14,121 nt of DNA. Source: a bacterium (GTDB lineage: Bacteria > Desulfobacterota > Binatia > UBA12015). Position 1 is the stretch's first letter. Every line of letters begins with the position of its first letter. Made by a program: the position numbers and the translations under genes. Shown here piece after piece: positions 1-7,436 of this stretch. The stretch is from positions 1 through 14,121 of the forward strand of contig JAGWVP010000020.1 of assembly GCA_018970825.1 (NCBI GenBank), read 5' to 3'. The notes beneath the pieces are model-generated. The model was not told the origin of the DNA. It ran no database searches and worked only from the letters and a program-made list of their open reading frames with translations.

Positions 1-1363
1 GGGCCGGGCAGGCCGAGTTCACGCAGCGGACCGCCACCTCTTCCTCGTCGCGACGGACCGGCTCGCCGCAGGCCGGGCACCCGGTCGGCATGACGAAGGG
101 CTGCTCGTCCCCGGTGCGCATCTCGACGACCGGTCGCAGCACCTGCGGAATCACCTCGCCGGCGCGCTTCACGACCACGCGATCGCCCGCCCGGATGTCG
201 CGCTCGGCGACGTAGTCGGCATTGTGGAGGGTCGCGTTGCTGACCACGACGCCGCCGACCGTCGCGGGCTCGAGCTCGGCGAACGGCACCAGCACGCCGG
301 TGCGACCCACGTTGACGCCGATCCGGAGCAGGCGGGTCACGACCTCCGTCGAGGGGTACTTGTAGGCGATCGCCCAGCGCGGCGCGTTGCCGACCTCGCC
401 GAGCCGCACCTGCTGGGCGATCGAGTCCACCTTCACGACGACGCCGTCGACCTCGTAGGGGAGGTCGACGCGTCGGCCGCCGAAGCGCTCGCACCAGTCG
501 ACGACCTCCTCGACCGAGGACAGGCGTCGGACGTCCGGCGACACCGGGAAGCCGAGTCGCCTGAGCTCGTCGAGGGCCTCGTGCTGCGACTCCGCCGCGA
601 GGCCCTCCTGCGCGACCACCTGGTAGGCCCAGAGCCGGAGCGGACGGCCCGCGGTCGTGCCGGGATCGAGTTGGCGCAGGGACCCTGCCGCGAAGTTGCG
701 CGGGTTCGCGTAGCGCCGCTCGCCGGCCGCTTCCTGCTGCTCGTTGAACCGCTCGAAGTCCTCGCGCGCGATGTACACCTCGCCCCGGACGACGAGCCTC
801 GCGGGCGCGGGCCCCGAGCCGGCGTCGACCGGGATGCGCAGCGGCAACGACCGGACGGTCCGCAGGTTCGCGGTGACGTCTTCGCCGACCTCGCCGTCGC
901 CCCGGGTCGCGCCGCGCTCGAATCGTCCGTCCTCGTAGTGGAGTACCACGGTCAGGCCGTCGATCTTCGGCTCGGCGACGTACTCGACGGCGGTGCCGGC
1001 CGGCAGGAGCCGCGCGATGCGCTCCGCCCACGCGCGCAGGTCGTCGGGCGAGAACGCGTTGCCGAGACTCAGCATCGGCGCGGGGTGGCGCAGCTTGGCG
1101 AACCGCTCGCGCGGCGCGCCGCCGACCCGCACGGTCGGGGAGTCGGGCGTGCGAAGCTCGGGGTGCTCCTCCTCGAGCGCGCGGAGTTCGCGGACGAGGG
1201 CGTCGAACTCCGCGTCGGAGATCTCCGGGTCGTCCTGGACGTGGTAGAGCCAGTCGTGGTGGTGGATCGCGCCGCGCAGTCGCTCCGCGCGGGCGGCCGG
1301 GTCGCCGGCGCCGCGGGCCGCCCCCGAACTCCCTCCCTCAGGCGGCCGGCTTCGAGGCGCCAC
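1..1363 (-). CDS. ligA: NAD+-dependent DNA ligase LigA (C-terminus beyond window)
   Basis: LigA seals nicks in duplex DNA using NAD+ during replication and repair in the cytoplasm. I read 454 residues. An N-terminal HHHDWLYHV stretch (about 32-40) matches the Ia NMN-binding region. The adenylation motif AEPKIDGL carries the catalytic lysine at about residue 133, followed by VVLHYEDG. RGEVYI, the NPRNFAAGSLRQLD segment and a VVKV segment follow. The Cys4 zinc finger is complete, with cysteines at about 429, 432, 447 and 452. The helix-hairpin-helix and BRCT domains lie off the left edge. The only usable in-frame start is GTG at 1363, inside the upstream lipoprotein gene, giving a 26-base overlap and a Gly/Pro/Arg-rich leader about 16-18 residues longer than in E. 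coli LigA. Family identity is essentially certain; the exact start is less so. Confidence 0.96.
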   Translation of the reverse strand, partial: MAPRSRPPEGGSSGAARGAGDPAARAERLRGAIHHHDWLYHVQDDPEISDAEFDALVRELRALEEEHPELRTPDSPTVRVGGAPRERFAKLRHPAPMLSLGNAFSPDDLRAWAERIARLLPAGTAVEYVAEPKIDGLTVVLHYEDGRFERGATRGDGEVGEDVTANLRTVRSLPLRIPVDAGSGPAPARLVVRGEVYIAREDFERFNEQQEAAGERRYANPRNFAAGSLRQLDPGTTAGRPLRLWAYQVVAQEGLAAESQHEALDELRRLGFPVSPDVRRLSSVEEVVDWCERFGGRRVDLPYEVDGVVVKVDSIAQQVRLGEVGNAPRWAIAYKYPSTEVVTRLLRIGVNVGRTGVLVPFAELEPATVGGVVVSNATLHNADYVAERDIRAGDRVVVKRAGEVIPQVLRPVVEMRTGDEQPFVMPTGCPACGEPVRRDEEEVAVRCVNSACPA

Positions 1364-1985
1364 GGCGTCGGATCTCCTCGATCGCGCGGTCGACCGCCGC
1401 ACCGGTCGCTCCTGCGAGCTTCGGTCGCACCGCCTCGAGCGCCGGCAGCGCCGCGGGCCCGATCGCGATCGCGGCCTCGATCCCGCGCTCGCGGACGCGG
1501 CCGTCGGGGGCTTCGAGCGCCCCGGCGAGCACGATCGCGCCGGGCGGGCCGAGTCGAGCCGCGCAGGCGATCGCGTTCTCCTGCATCGCGTGGTTCGGGG
1601 CGTCGAGGGCCGCGCGCATCTCCTCCGCGGTCGACGGGCCGATCGCGACGAGCGCGTCGCAGGCCTCGCGCCGGACGACCGGGTCGGTGTCGCGCAGGGC
1701 CAGCCCGAGCGCGGGACCGGCCGCCGCTCCGAGCCTCGAAAGCGCCCGCACGGCGCCGAGGCGCGAGTCGAGGCGCGGCGCCCCGAGAGCCGAGCGAAGC
1801 CCGGGAATCACAGGCTCGCCGATCCGGACGAGCGCCTCGATCGCGCGCCTCTGCCCGTAGACGTCCGCGCTCTCGAGGACCTTCGTCCATCCCCGGGCGT
1901 CGTCGGCGGCGGGCGTCCCGCCCCCCGAGCAGCCGGCGAACAGGAGTACGCTCGCGAGGACGGTCGCCGCCGGGATCCGGGTCAC
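1338..1985 (-). CDS. HEAT-repeat lipoprotein
   Basis: Predicted 215-residue exported lipoprotein. Residues 1-18 form a short basic then hydrophobic signal peptide ending LLFAG before Cys19, the likely lipidation site; Phe at -3 is slightly atypical. A Ser at +2 would favour the outer membrane under the E. coli Lol rule. From about residue 40 to 205 the protein is made of roughly 35-residue helical repeats with the pattern IGxxAxPAL or LGxxAGPAL and DxVVRREA/DGRVRERG turns, typical of HEAT/PBS-lyase-like scaffolds that bind proteins. It has no catalytic motif. The GTG start at 1985 is supported by AGGA at 1993-1996 with 7-base spacing. It precedes and overlaps ligA, so the two may be co-transcribed, although no functional link is known. 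The partner is unknown. Confidence 0.85.
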   Translation of the reverse strand: MTRIPAATVLASVLLFAGCSGGGTPAADDARGWTKVLESADVYGQRRAIEALVRIGEPVIPGLRSALGAPRLDSRLGAVRALSRLGAAAGPALGLALRDTDPVVRREACDALVAIGPSTAEEMRAALDAPNHAMQENAIACAARLGPPGAIVLAGALEAPDGRVRERGIEAAIAIGPAALPALEAVRPKLAGATGAAVDRAIEEIRRRGASKPAA

Positions 1986-2093
1986 GACCCTGTCCTACGC
2001 AAGCGCCGGTCGCAGGGTCAACCACGCGGGCGACCGCGCGACCCCTCGCGGCGACGGTTGCGCCGGCATCCCCGACCGGAGACACTGCCGGTC
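1986..2093. promoter_or_regulatory. Divergent intergenic region with inverted repeat
   Basis: This 108-base gap separates the minus-strand lipoprotein/ligA unit from the plus-strand methyltransferase, so it should hold both promoters. A 7-base inverted repeat, GACCCTG (1986-1992) and CAGGGTC (2013-2019), sits just before the lipoprotein start. On the minus strand TTGACC (2021-2016) is a good -35 match, but no convincing -10 follows. The AGGA at 1993-1996 is the probable lipoprotein ribosome binding site. The promoter assignment is tentative. Confidence 0.35.
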
Positions 2094-2711
2094 GTGGGTC
2101 TCTACGAGCGGTTCGTCCTGCCGAGGGTGCTCGACTTCGCGATGCGCCAGGAGCCGATCATGCGGCAGAGGGCGAAGGTCGTGCCGCGCGCCGCCGGGCG
2201 CGTGCTCGAGATCGGCATCGGCTCCGGCCTGAACCTCGCCTTCTACGACCGCTCCCGGGTCGACTCGCTGGTCGGCCTCGACCCGTCCCCGGAACTCCGC
2301 GCGATCGCCGAGCGCCGCGCGCGCGAGGCGGGGATCGACGTCGAGTGGATTCCGCTCGGCGGCGAGAGCATCCCGCTCGACGAGGCGTCGGTCGACACCG
2401 TGCTCACGACCTACACGCTGTGCACGATCCCCGCCGTCGAGCGGGCGCTCGGCGAGATGCGGCGCGTGCTCAGGCCCGGCGGCCGACTCCTGTTCTCCGA
2501 GCACGGGCGCGCACCCGACCCGGGCGTGAAGCGGTGGCAGGACCGCCTGAACCCCCTGTGGAACCGGATCGGCGGGGGCTGCAACCTGAACCGGCCGGTC
2601 GAGGAGATGGTCCGTCGCGGCGGCTTCGAACCGGAGGCCATCGAGGCTCTCTACCTGCCCGGCCCGCGACCGTTGACCTACACGACCTGGGGCTCGGCGC
2701 TGCGCGCCTGA
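2094..2711 (+). CDS. Class I SAM methyltransferase, METTL7/TMT1-like
   Basis: Predicted 205-residue soluble or membrane-associated methyltransferase. Motif I LEIGIGSGLN is at residues 38-47 and the acidic end of strand 2, GLDPS, at about 61-65. A PLDEASVDTVL stretch (motif II region) and RRVLRPGGRLLFSEH (motif III region) follow. Beyond the UbiE/Methyltransf_11 core, the second half has W, P-x-W and GGGCNLNRP elements. From memory these match the C-terminal half of animal METTL7A/B (TMT1A/B), which methylate alkyl thiols, better than quinone or phospholipid methyltransferases. The substrate here is inferred, not shown. GTG at 2094 (M-G-L-Y) is chosen because the N-terminus then begins where the fold begins. 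A TTG at 2058 is an in-frame alternative. It appears monocistronic: divergent from the lipoprotein and convergent with the sugar cluster. Confidence 0.85.
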   Translation: MGLYERFVLPRVLDFAMRQEPIMRQRAKVVPRAAGRVLEIGIGSGLNLAFYDRSRVDSLVGLDPSPELRAIAERRAREAGIDVEWIPLGGESIPLDEASVDTVLTTYTLCTIPAVERALGEMRRVLRPGGRLLFSEHGRAPDPGVKRWQDRLNPLWNRIGGGCNLNRPVEEMVRRGGFEPEAIEALYLPGPRPLTYTTWGSALRA

Positions 2712-2783
2712 AGCCCCGGACGAGCGCGCAAGGGGACGCGGCCGCCTGCCGCGACCGCCGATTCGCGCCCCGGGGGGATCCGG
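2712..2783. other. Short convergent intergenic gap
   Basis: Seventy-two bases lie between two convergent stop codons. Only weak inverted repeats are visible, for example CGCGG (2737-2741) with CCGCG (2749-2753), and there is no T-run on either strand. I see no convincing intrinsic terminator, so termination may be Rho-dependent. Confidence 0.3.
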
Positions 2784-3485
2784 TCAGCCGGGCTTCCGGG
2801 CGACGACGAGCACCGAGAGACCCGTCGGCAGGTCCCGTCGGGCGAGCACCCGCCGCTCGACGGCCGCGAGCCGCGCGAGCAGGCGGCCCGCCGCGCCGCC
2901 GTCGCCCTCGAGGTCGCTCGTCGAGCGCCCGCGCTCGAGAAGCGCCTTCGCGACGGCCGGCGCAACGAGAAACGTGTAGGCGCCGGTCGCGCGCACCGGG
3001 TCGAGACCCGCCGCGGCGACGACCTCCCGCAGGCCGCGCACCGTGAAGCGGCGCGCGGTCCGCGTCACGCGATCGTGCCCACGGCGCAGCGACGGCACGC
3101 CCGGCTCGAGGAGGCACAGCACGCCGCCGGGACGCAGCACGCGCGCGAGCGAGTCGATCGCCCCGCGCGGGTCCGCGACCGCCTCGTGGTAGAGGACCGT
3201 CACGACCAGCGCGGCATCGAAGGAGCCCGCGGCGAACGGCAGCGCCTCGATGCCGCCGCGCACGAGCCGGGCGCCGGGGCGCCGCTCGCGGTAGAGTCCG
3301 AGCGCGAGCGGCTCGGGGTCGAGGCCGACGACGCGGTGGCGTGCGTCGAGCCATCCGCCGGCGGCCCCCGTTCCGCACCCGGCGTCGAGGACGCGTACGC
3401 CCGGCGTCAGGAGCGGCGCGAACGTCGCGCGCAGCAGTGCACGGGTCGCCGGGTACCACCAGTGGCGTTCCTCGGCCTCCGCCAT
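2784..3485 (-). CDS. SAM-dependent methyltransferase at end of glycan cluster
   Basis: Predicted 233-residue class I methyltransferase (Methyltransf_11/25 type). The N-terminus has the EERHWWY signature at about 5-11, common in methyltransferases of polysaccharide and natural-product clusters. Motif I LDAGCGTG is at 33-40, then VGLDPEPLAL, an IEALPFAAGSFD motif II region and RVLRPGGVLCLLEPG. The C-terminal half is helical with a VVVARKPG end. It is the last gene of the minus-strand cluster, starting 10 bases after the GT2 stop, so it probably methylates a sugar or lipid intermediate of that pathway; the substrate is not visible. The annotated ATG has its GGAG only one base upstream. A CTG at 3509, preceded by GGAGG at 6-base spacing, would add LEPAEYRR and may be the true start. 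Confidence 0.87.
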   Translation of the reverse strand: MAEAEERHWWYPATRALLRATFAPLLTPGVRVLDAGCGTGAAGGWLDARHRVVGLDPEPLALGLYRERRPGARLVRGGIEALPFAAGSFDAALVVTVLYHEAVADPRGAIDSLARVLRPGGVLCLLEPGVPSLRRGHDRVTRTARRFTVRGLREVVAAAGLDPVRATGAYTFLVAPAVAKALLERGRSTSDLEGDGGAAGRLLARLAAVERRVLARRDLPTGLSVLVVARKPG

Positions 3486-3495
3486 TCTCCGGTAC

Positions 3496-4248
3496 TCAGC
3501 CGGCTCCAGTCGGCCCCTCCCCCGCGCCCCTGCGCCCCCCGCCGCCGAGCAGCACGAGCGACACCCACAGTCCGCCCAGGTCGGCGAGCGAGCGCGCGAC
3601 CCGCGACGCGCGGAAGAACTGCGAGCGCCCGTGTAGCCGCGGGTAGTGGTGGACCGGCACCTCGACGAATCGGGCACCGGCGGCGGAGAACTTGCGCAGC
3701 ATCTCGACGCAGATCACGCCGCTCGTGTGCTCGAGCCGCACGCGCTCGAGCAGCGATCGACGGATCAGCCGGAAGTCGCAGTCGGTGTCTCGTACCGGAA
3801 GCGCGAAGGCGGTGCTCACGGCGTGGTGGTAGAGGCGCCCGATCAGTCGGCGCGGCCAGGGGTCCTGGCGCCGGATCTTCCAGCCCTGCACGACGTCGAC
3901 CTCGGGAGAGATCCGCGCGACGAGCTCGCGCACTTCGGCCGGGTCGTACTGCCCGTCGCCGTCGGTGTAGAACACCCACTCGCCGGTCGAGGCCGCGAAG
4001 CCCGACAGCAGCGCACCACCGTAGCCGCGGTTCTCCGGGTGGCGCACGATGCGGAGCGTCGGCATGCGGGACCGAAGCCGCTCGAGGCGCTCGACCGAAT
4101 CGTCCGTCGAGCCGTCGTCGACGACGACGACCTCGTGCTCGAGCCCGAGTTCCCCGAGCGTCGCCGAGACGCGCTCGACCAGCCCGACGATCGTGGGCGC
4201 GTCGTCGTAGCAGGGGAAGAAGGCGCTCACGGCGGGCCGCGTGCTCAC
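3496..4248 (-). CDS. GT2 glycosyltransferase, DPM/DPG-synthase-like
   Basis: Predicted 250-residue cytoplasmic-face enzyme that would transfer a sugar from a nucleotide donor, most likely to polyprenyl phosphate. Visible motifs are FFPCYDD (10-16), VVVVDDGSTDDS (40-51), ENRGYGGALLSGF (72-84), the metal-binding YTDGDGQYD (94-102), and RDTDCDFRLIRR then EVPVHHYPR. This matches the DPM_DPG-synthase-like branch of GT2 (polyprenyl-phosphate mannose/glucose synthases). Only one C-terminal hydrophobic segment (LADLGGLWVSLVLL) is present, so it lacks the larger GtrA-type membrane domain of some relatives. The GTG start at 4248 overlaps the aminotransferase TGA in a GTGA arrangement, indicating translational coupling. 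Donor sugar is unknown. A lipid-linked product would suit the PIG-V-like and GT39 enzymes nearby, which is inference. Confidence 0.92.
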   Translation of the reverse strand: MSTRPAVSAFFPCYDDAPTIVGLVERVSATLGELGLEHEVVVVDDGSTDDSVERLERLRSRMPTLRIVRHPENRGYGGALLSGFAASTGEWVFYTDGDGQYDPAEVRELVARISPEVDVVQGWKIRRQDPWPRRLIGRLYHHAVSTAFALPVRDTDCDFRLIRRSLLERVRLEHTSGVICVEMLRKFSAAGARFVEVPVHHYPRLHGRSQFFRASRVARSLADLGGLWVSLVLLGGGGRRGAGEGPTGAG

Positions 4249-5312
4249 GGGGCCCCCGCGGGCCGCCCGGCATCGGTCGCGAGCGCACGGCACACCTCGT
4301 CGACCTCCTCGTCGGAGAGTTCGGGGAAGCAAGGCAGGCTCACGCACTCCGCCGCCCAGGCCTCGGCCCGAGGACACGGGAAACGGGCGAAGCCGAGGTA
4401 GGCCGGCTGGCGGGTCGCGGCCCTCGGGTAGTGCACCCCGGTCTCGAAGCCGACGCGGGTACGGAACGCATCCCGGTCCGTCACGCGCACGACGCAGAGG
4501 TGGTGGACGTGGCGCGGGTGCGAGGGATGCCAGCGGAGTCCGGGGGCCGCCTCGCGGTAGCGGTCGGCGATCTCGCGGCGACGGCGGTTGCCCTCGTCGA
4601 GCCGGGCGAGCCCCACGCGGAGCCCGGCCGCCTCGATCTCCGACATGCGCGCGTTGGTCGCGATCTCCTCGTGGAGATAGAGTTCGCGCATGCCGTGGTG
4701 GCGGAGCAGCCTCACCCTGGCCGCCAGCGCCTCGTCGTCGGTGACGACGGCACCGCCGTCGCCGATCCCGCCCAGGTTCTTCGTCGGGTAGAAGCTGTAG
4801 GCCGCGGCGACGGTTCGGCCGCCGCGCAGGGCGCCGTGCGCGTGCGCCGCGTCCTCGACCACCGGCAGCCCGGTCGCGAGAAGCTCCTCGACGACCTCGT
4901 CCGCGGGCAGACCGTAGAGGTGAACCGGCACGATCGCGCGAGTCCGGGGGCCGATCGCCGCCCGCGCGGCCTCCGCGTCGATCGCACCCGTGACCTCGTC
5001 CACGTCGACCGGCACCGGCACGGCACCGGCGGCACAGACCGCGGCGAGCGTCGGGACCGCGGTGAAGGCCGGCACGACCACCTCGTCGCCGGGCCCGATG
5101 CCGAGCGCGCGCAGGACGAGCGTGATCGCGTCGGTCCCCGAGGCGACGCCGACGGCGTGGCGACGGCCGACGAAGGACGCGAACTCGGCCTCGAAGGACT
5201 CGAGCTCCGGCCCGAGCAGCAGACGTCCCGACGCGAGCACGCGCGCGACCGCCCGTCCCATCTCCGGCTCGCAGGCCGCCACCCGGCGGCGCAGGTCCAT
5301 CAGAGGTACCAT
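4245..5312 (-). CDS. DegT/DnrJ/EryC1/StrS-family PLP aminotransferase
   Basis: Predicted 355-residue PLP enzyme that would transaminate a keto-sugar nucleotide, usually with glutamate as donor, to an amino sugar. It opens with VPLMDL, typical of the family. SGTDAITLVLRAL (58-70) contacts the cofactor phosphate, PAFTAVPT is at 81-88, VEDAAHAHGA (152-161) supplies the Asp that pairs with the PLP ring, and FYPTKNLGGIGDGGAV carries the Schiff-base lysine at about 178. Length and motif order are normal. ATG at 5312 is preferred because AGAGG lies about 5 bases upstream and homologues start MxPL. An ATG at 5300 gives a TGATG junction with the epimerase gene and is the alternative. Either way the gene overlaps or abuts the epimerase stop, so the epimerase probably makes its substrate. 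Confidence 0.94.
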   Translation of the reverse strand: MVPLMDLRRRVAACEPEMGRAVARVLASGRLLLGPELESFEAEFASFVGRRHAVGVASGTDAITLVLRALGIGPGDEVVVPAFTAVPTLAAVCAAGAVPVPVDVDEVTGAIDAEAARAAIGPRTRAIVPVHLYGLPADEVVEELLATGLPVVEDAAHAHGALRGGRTVAAAYSFYPTKNLGGIGDGGAVVTDDEALAARVRLLRHHGMRELYLHEEIATNARMSEIEAAGLRVGLARLDEGNRRRREIADRYREAAPGLRWHPSHPRHVHHLCVVRVTDRDAFRTRVGFETGVHYPRAATRQPAYLGFARFPCPRAEAWAAECVSLPCFPELSDEEVDEVCRALATDAGRPAGAP

Positions 5313-6352
5313 CCCCGCCTCTCCCGGTAGAAGTCGACGGTCGCGCGGATGCCGTCGGCGAAGCGGATGCGCGGCTTCCAACCGAGCACCCGCCGTGCCT
5401 TGGCGGATTCGCCGACGAAGTCGCCGATGTCGATCGCCGCGCGGTCGCGCGGCCACGGCACGAACTCGAGCCGACCCGTACCGGCCGCGGCGACGATCGC
5501 CTCCGCGGCGTCGCGAAGGGAGAGCACCTCGTCGTGGCTCACGTTGAACGCCTCCCCGACGGCGGACGGTTCGAGGGCCGCCGCGAGCAGGGCCTCGACG
5601 ACGTCGTCGACGTGCAGGAAGTCGCGCACCTGGGCGCCGTCGCCGTAGAGGCGGAGCGTCTCGCCGTCGAGCGCGAGCCGCAGGAACACCCCGAGGACGC
5701 CCTGGCGGCTGTCGGCCAGGCGCAGGCGCGGCCCGTAGACGTTCGTCAGCCGCAGCGAACACGCGCGAAGTCCGTAGACGCGCGCGTAGAGGAGATGGAA
5801 CTGCTCGGCCGCGTGCTGCGAGATCCCGTTCACGTCGACCGGCTCGATCGGGTGACTCTCGTCGACCGGCAGGCGACGCGGCCGACCGTAGATCTGGCGC
5901 GTCGAGGTGTAGACGACCGCCGCGCGCGAGCCGAGGCTCCGCAGCGTTTCGAGGAACGACAGGTGGCTCCGCGCATTCAGGTCGAAGTCGGCGAGCGGGT
6001 CCTCCATCGAGTCGAGGTGGCTGATCTGCCCGGCCAGGTTGAAGACGAAGTCGGCGTCGGCCACGGCCGGGGCGACGCGCGCCCCGTCGCCGACGTCGGC
6101 CTCGACCACCTCGATCGCCGCCGCGGCCCCCTCGAGGTTGCGCGGGTTGCCGCCGTGCCCGGGGACCATCGCGTCGACGACCCGGACGAGGGCGCCCGCG
6201 CGGGCGAGTTCGAGCGCGAGGTTGGACCCGATGAACCCGAGCCCGCCGGTCACCACGCAGCGACGTCCGGCGAACGCGCGGCGGCGCGCCTCCGCGGCGC
6301 GCTCGCCCCGGCCCCACCCCGCGTCCTCGACCGATGCGCCCGGGTCGTTCAC
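5300..6352 (-). CDS. NAD-dependent epimerase/dehydratase (extended SDR), altered active site
   Basis: Predicted 350-residue nucleotide-sugar enzyme of the extended SDR family. A Rossmann GGLGFIGS is at 36-43 with VVDA near 58-61, then NLAGQISHLDS (105-115), YTSTRQIYG (148-156), RLTNVYGPR and RDFLHVDDVVEALL. The usual catalytic Tyr-x-x-x-Lys is not present where expected: the sequence reads NGISQHAAE (175-183), with Asn in the Tyr position and Gln in the Lys position. The TSTRQIYG-plus-NGI arrangement recalls a branch of SDRs linked to glycan clusters, in which I recall the lysine being kept. The product could be a 4-keto sugar for the adjacent aminotransferase, but catalysis cannot be taken for granted. 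The GTG start at 6352 overlaps the preceding gene's TGA (GTGA). It leaves a 30-residue charged leader before the Rossmann strand. Confidence 0.9.
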   Translation of the reverse strand: MNDPGASVEDAGWGRGERAAEARRRAFAGRRCVVTGGLGFIGSNLALELARAGALVRVVDAMVPGHGGNPRNLEGAAAAIEVVEADVGDGARVAPAVADADFVFNLAGQISHLDSMEDPLADFDLNARSHLSFLETLRSLGSRAAVVYTSTRQIYGRPRRLPVDESHPIEPVDVNGISQHAAEQFHLLYARVYGLRACSLRLTNVYGPRLRLADSRQGVLGVFLRLALDGETLRLYGDGAQVRDFLHVDDVVEALLAAALEPSAVGEAFNVSHDEVLSLRDAAEAIVAAAGTGRLEFVPWPRDRAAIDIGDFVGESAKARRVLGWKPRIRFADGIRATVDFYRERRGWYL

Positions 6353-7422
6353 GGCATCATCCGGCCGCTCGCGATCCTCCAGGCGAGGAAGGCGAGCCCC
6401 GCGGCACCGCCGGCGAGCAGCGGGCCGTCGACCGGTCGCGGGGCGCGCGCGAGCAGCAGTCCGGCCGCGGCGAAGACGGGAAAGCAGATCGAGACGTAGC
6501 GCGGCATGCCGAGGATGCCGAGAAACAGCGACGGTACGATCCACAGTGCCGCGAACGCGAGCCACGAGACCGGGAGCCGGCGCACGGTCGCGAGCAGGAC
6601 CGCCGCCGCCAGGGCGAAGACGGCGAGGTCGAGTTTCGGAAACGTGTCGCGTCCCGCGAGCACTCCGCCGAGCGTCGTCTCGGCCCAGGCGGCCTTCGCG
6701 TGGACGAAGGCGAGGGGATCGCCGGTCGTGCGCCCGAGGTGGAGCATCCAGGCTCCGACGGCGAGGAGACCGGGAAGGCCGACCCGCGCGGCCGTCGCCA
6801 GGTCCCGGGCAACGAGGGAACCGACGGCGAGAGAGATCGCGACGGCGGCGCCGTTGGGTCGCAGAAGGGCCGCAGCACCCGCGAGAAGCCCCGCCGCGCC
6901 GGTGCGACCGTTCTCGGCGAGCACGAAGCTCCAGGTCGCGAGCGCGAGCATCGACGCCTCCGGGTACACCATGGAGAGCGGGGCCGCACCCGGGAAGAAG
7001 GCGAGTGTCCACGTCGCGAGCCGGGCCGGCGTCGCGCCGAAGCGCCGGCCGACGAGCCGGTGAAGTCCCGCGAGGCCGACGAGCATCGCCACGTTGGAAA
7101 GCAGCACCCCGACCTCCCGCGGAGGGAGCCCCGCGGCGGCCGCGAGGCGAAGCACGAGCGGGAGGAGCGGAAAGAACGGATACGGCGACTGCCCGTCGTG
7201 CCGGAACCCGTACCCCTCCCGAGCGACGTCGGCGTACCACGCACCGTCCCACGCACCGAGGGCGCGAGCGATGCGCCCCGGACCGGGAGCCGCCGCGGAC
7301 AGGGCAATCGCGACCACCAGGAGCCGGGACGCAGCCCACGGGAGCAGTGCGTCTCGCCAGTCGCCGACGGCCCCCCCGGTCCGACCGGACGGGACCTGCG
7401 AATCGACGGGAGCCTCGCCCAC
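6349..7422 (-). CDS. PIG-V-like polytopic mannosyltransferase (GT-C fold)
   Basis: Predicted 357-residue integral membrane glycosyltransferase with roughly eight to ten hydrophobic segments. After the first membrane helix it carries WDGAWYADVAREGY (58-71), the WDGxWY signature of the PIG-V/GT76 group. An FFPLLPLVLRL segment follows at about 83, and the C-terminal GMPRYVSICFPVF matches the family's PRY-FP motif. Eukaryotic PIG-V adds mannose from dolichol-phosphate-mannose to GPI precursors. Bacterial relatives are presumed to use polyprenyl-phosphate sugars outside the cytoplasmic membrane. Here the DPM-like GT2 in the same cluster could supply that donor (inference). GTG at 7422 is the only sensible start and has no clear Shine-Dalgarno sequence. 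It begins 14 bases after the SDR stop, and its own stop overlaps the epimerase start. Confidence 0.86.
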   Translation of the reverse strand: MGEAPVDSQVPSGRTGGAVGDWRDALLPWAASRLLVVAIALSAAAPGPGRIARALGAWDGAWYADVAREGYGFRHDGQSPYPFFPLLPLVLRLAAAAGLPPREVGVLLSNVAMLVGLAGLHRLVGRRFGATPARLATWTLAFFPGAAPLSMVYPEASMLALATWSFVLAENGRTGAAGLLAGAAALLRPNGAAVAISLAVGSLVARDLATAARVGLPGLLAVGAWMLHLGRTTGDPLAFVHAKAAWAETTLGGVLAGRDTFPKLDLAVFALAAAVLLATVRRLPVSWLAFAALWIVPSLFLGILGMPRYVSICFPVFAAAGLLLARAPRPVDGPLLAGGAAGLAFLAWRIASGRMMP

Positions 7423-7436
7423 GAACCCGCGCGACG

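Noticed and set aside
1590..2093. An upstream extension of the METTL7-like methyltransferase
   Set aside because: The added 168 residues are antisense to the HEAT lipoprotein and Arg-rich. The fold starts just after GTG 2094.
2712..2783. Bidirectional terminator between convergent genes
   Set aside because: Only weak GC stems with no T-run on either strand.
224..3046. A 940-codon plus-strand open frame across ligA, the lipoprotein and part of the methyltransferase region
   Set aside because: Low-complexity Arg/Pro product that contradicts ligA motifs on the opposite strand; a compositional shadow.
3486..3677. A long N-terminal extension of the cluster methyltransferase from 3677
   Set aside because: It would overlap the GT2 coding region for about 180 bases and reads as low-complexity Ser/Arg. 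At most the CTG at 3509 is plausible.
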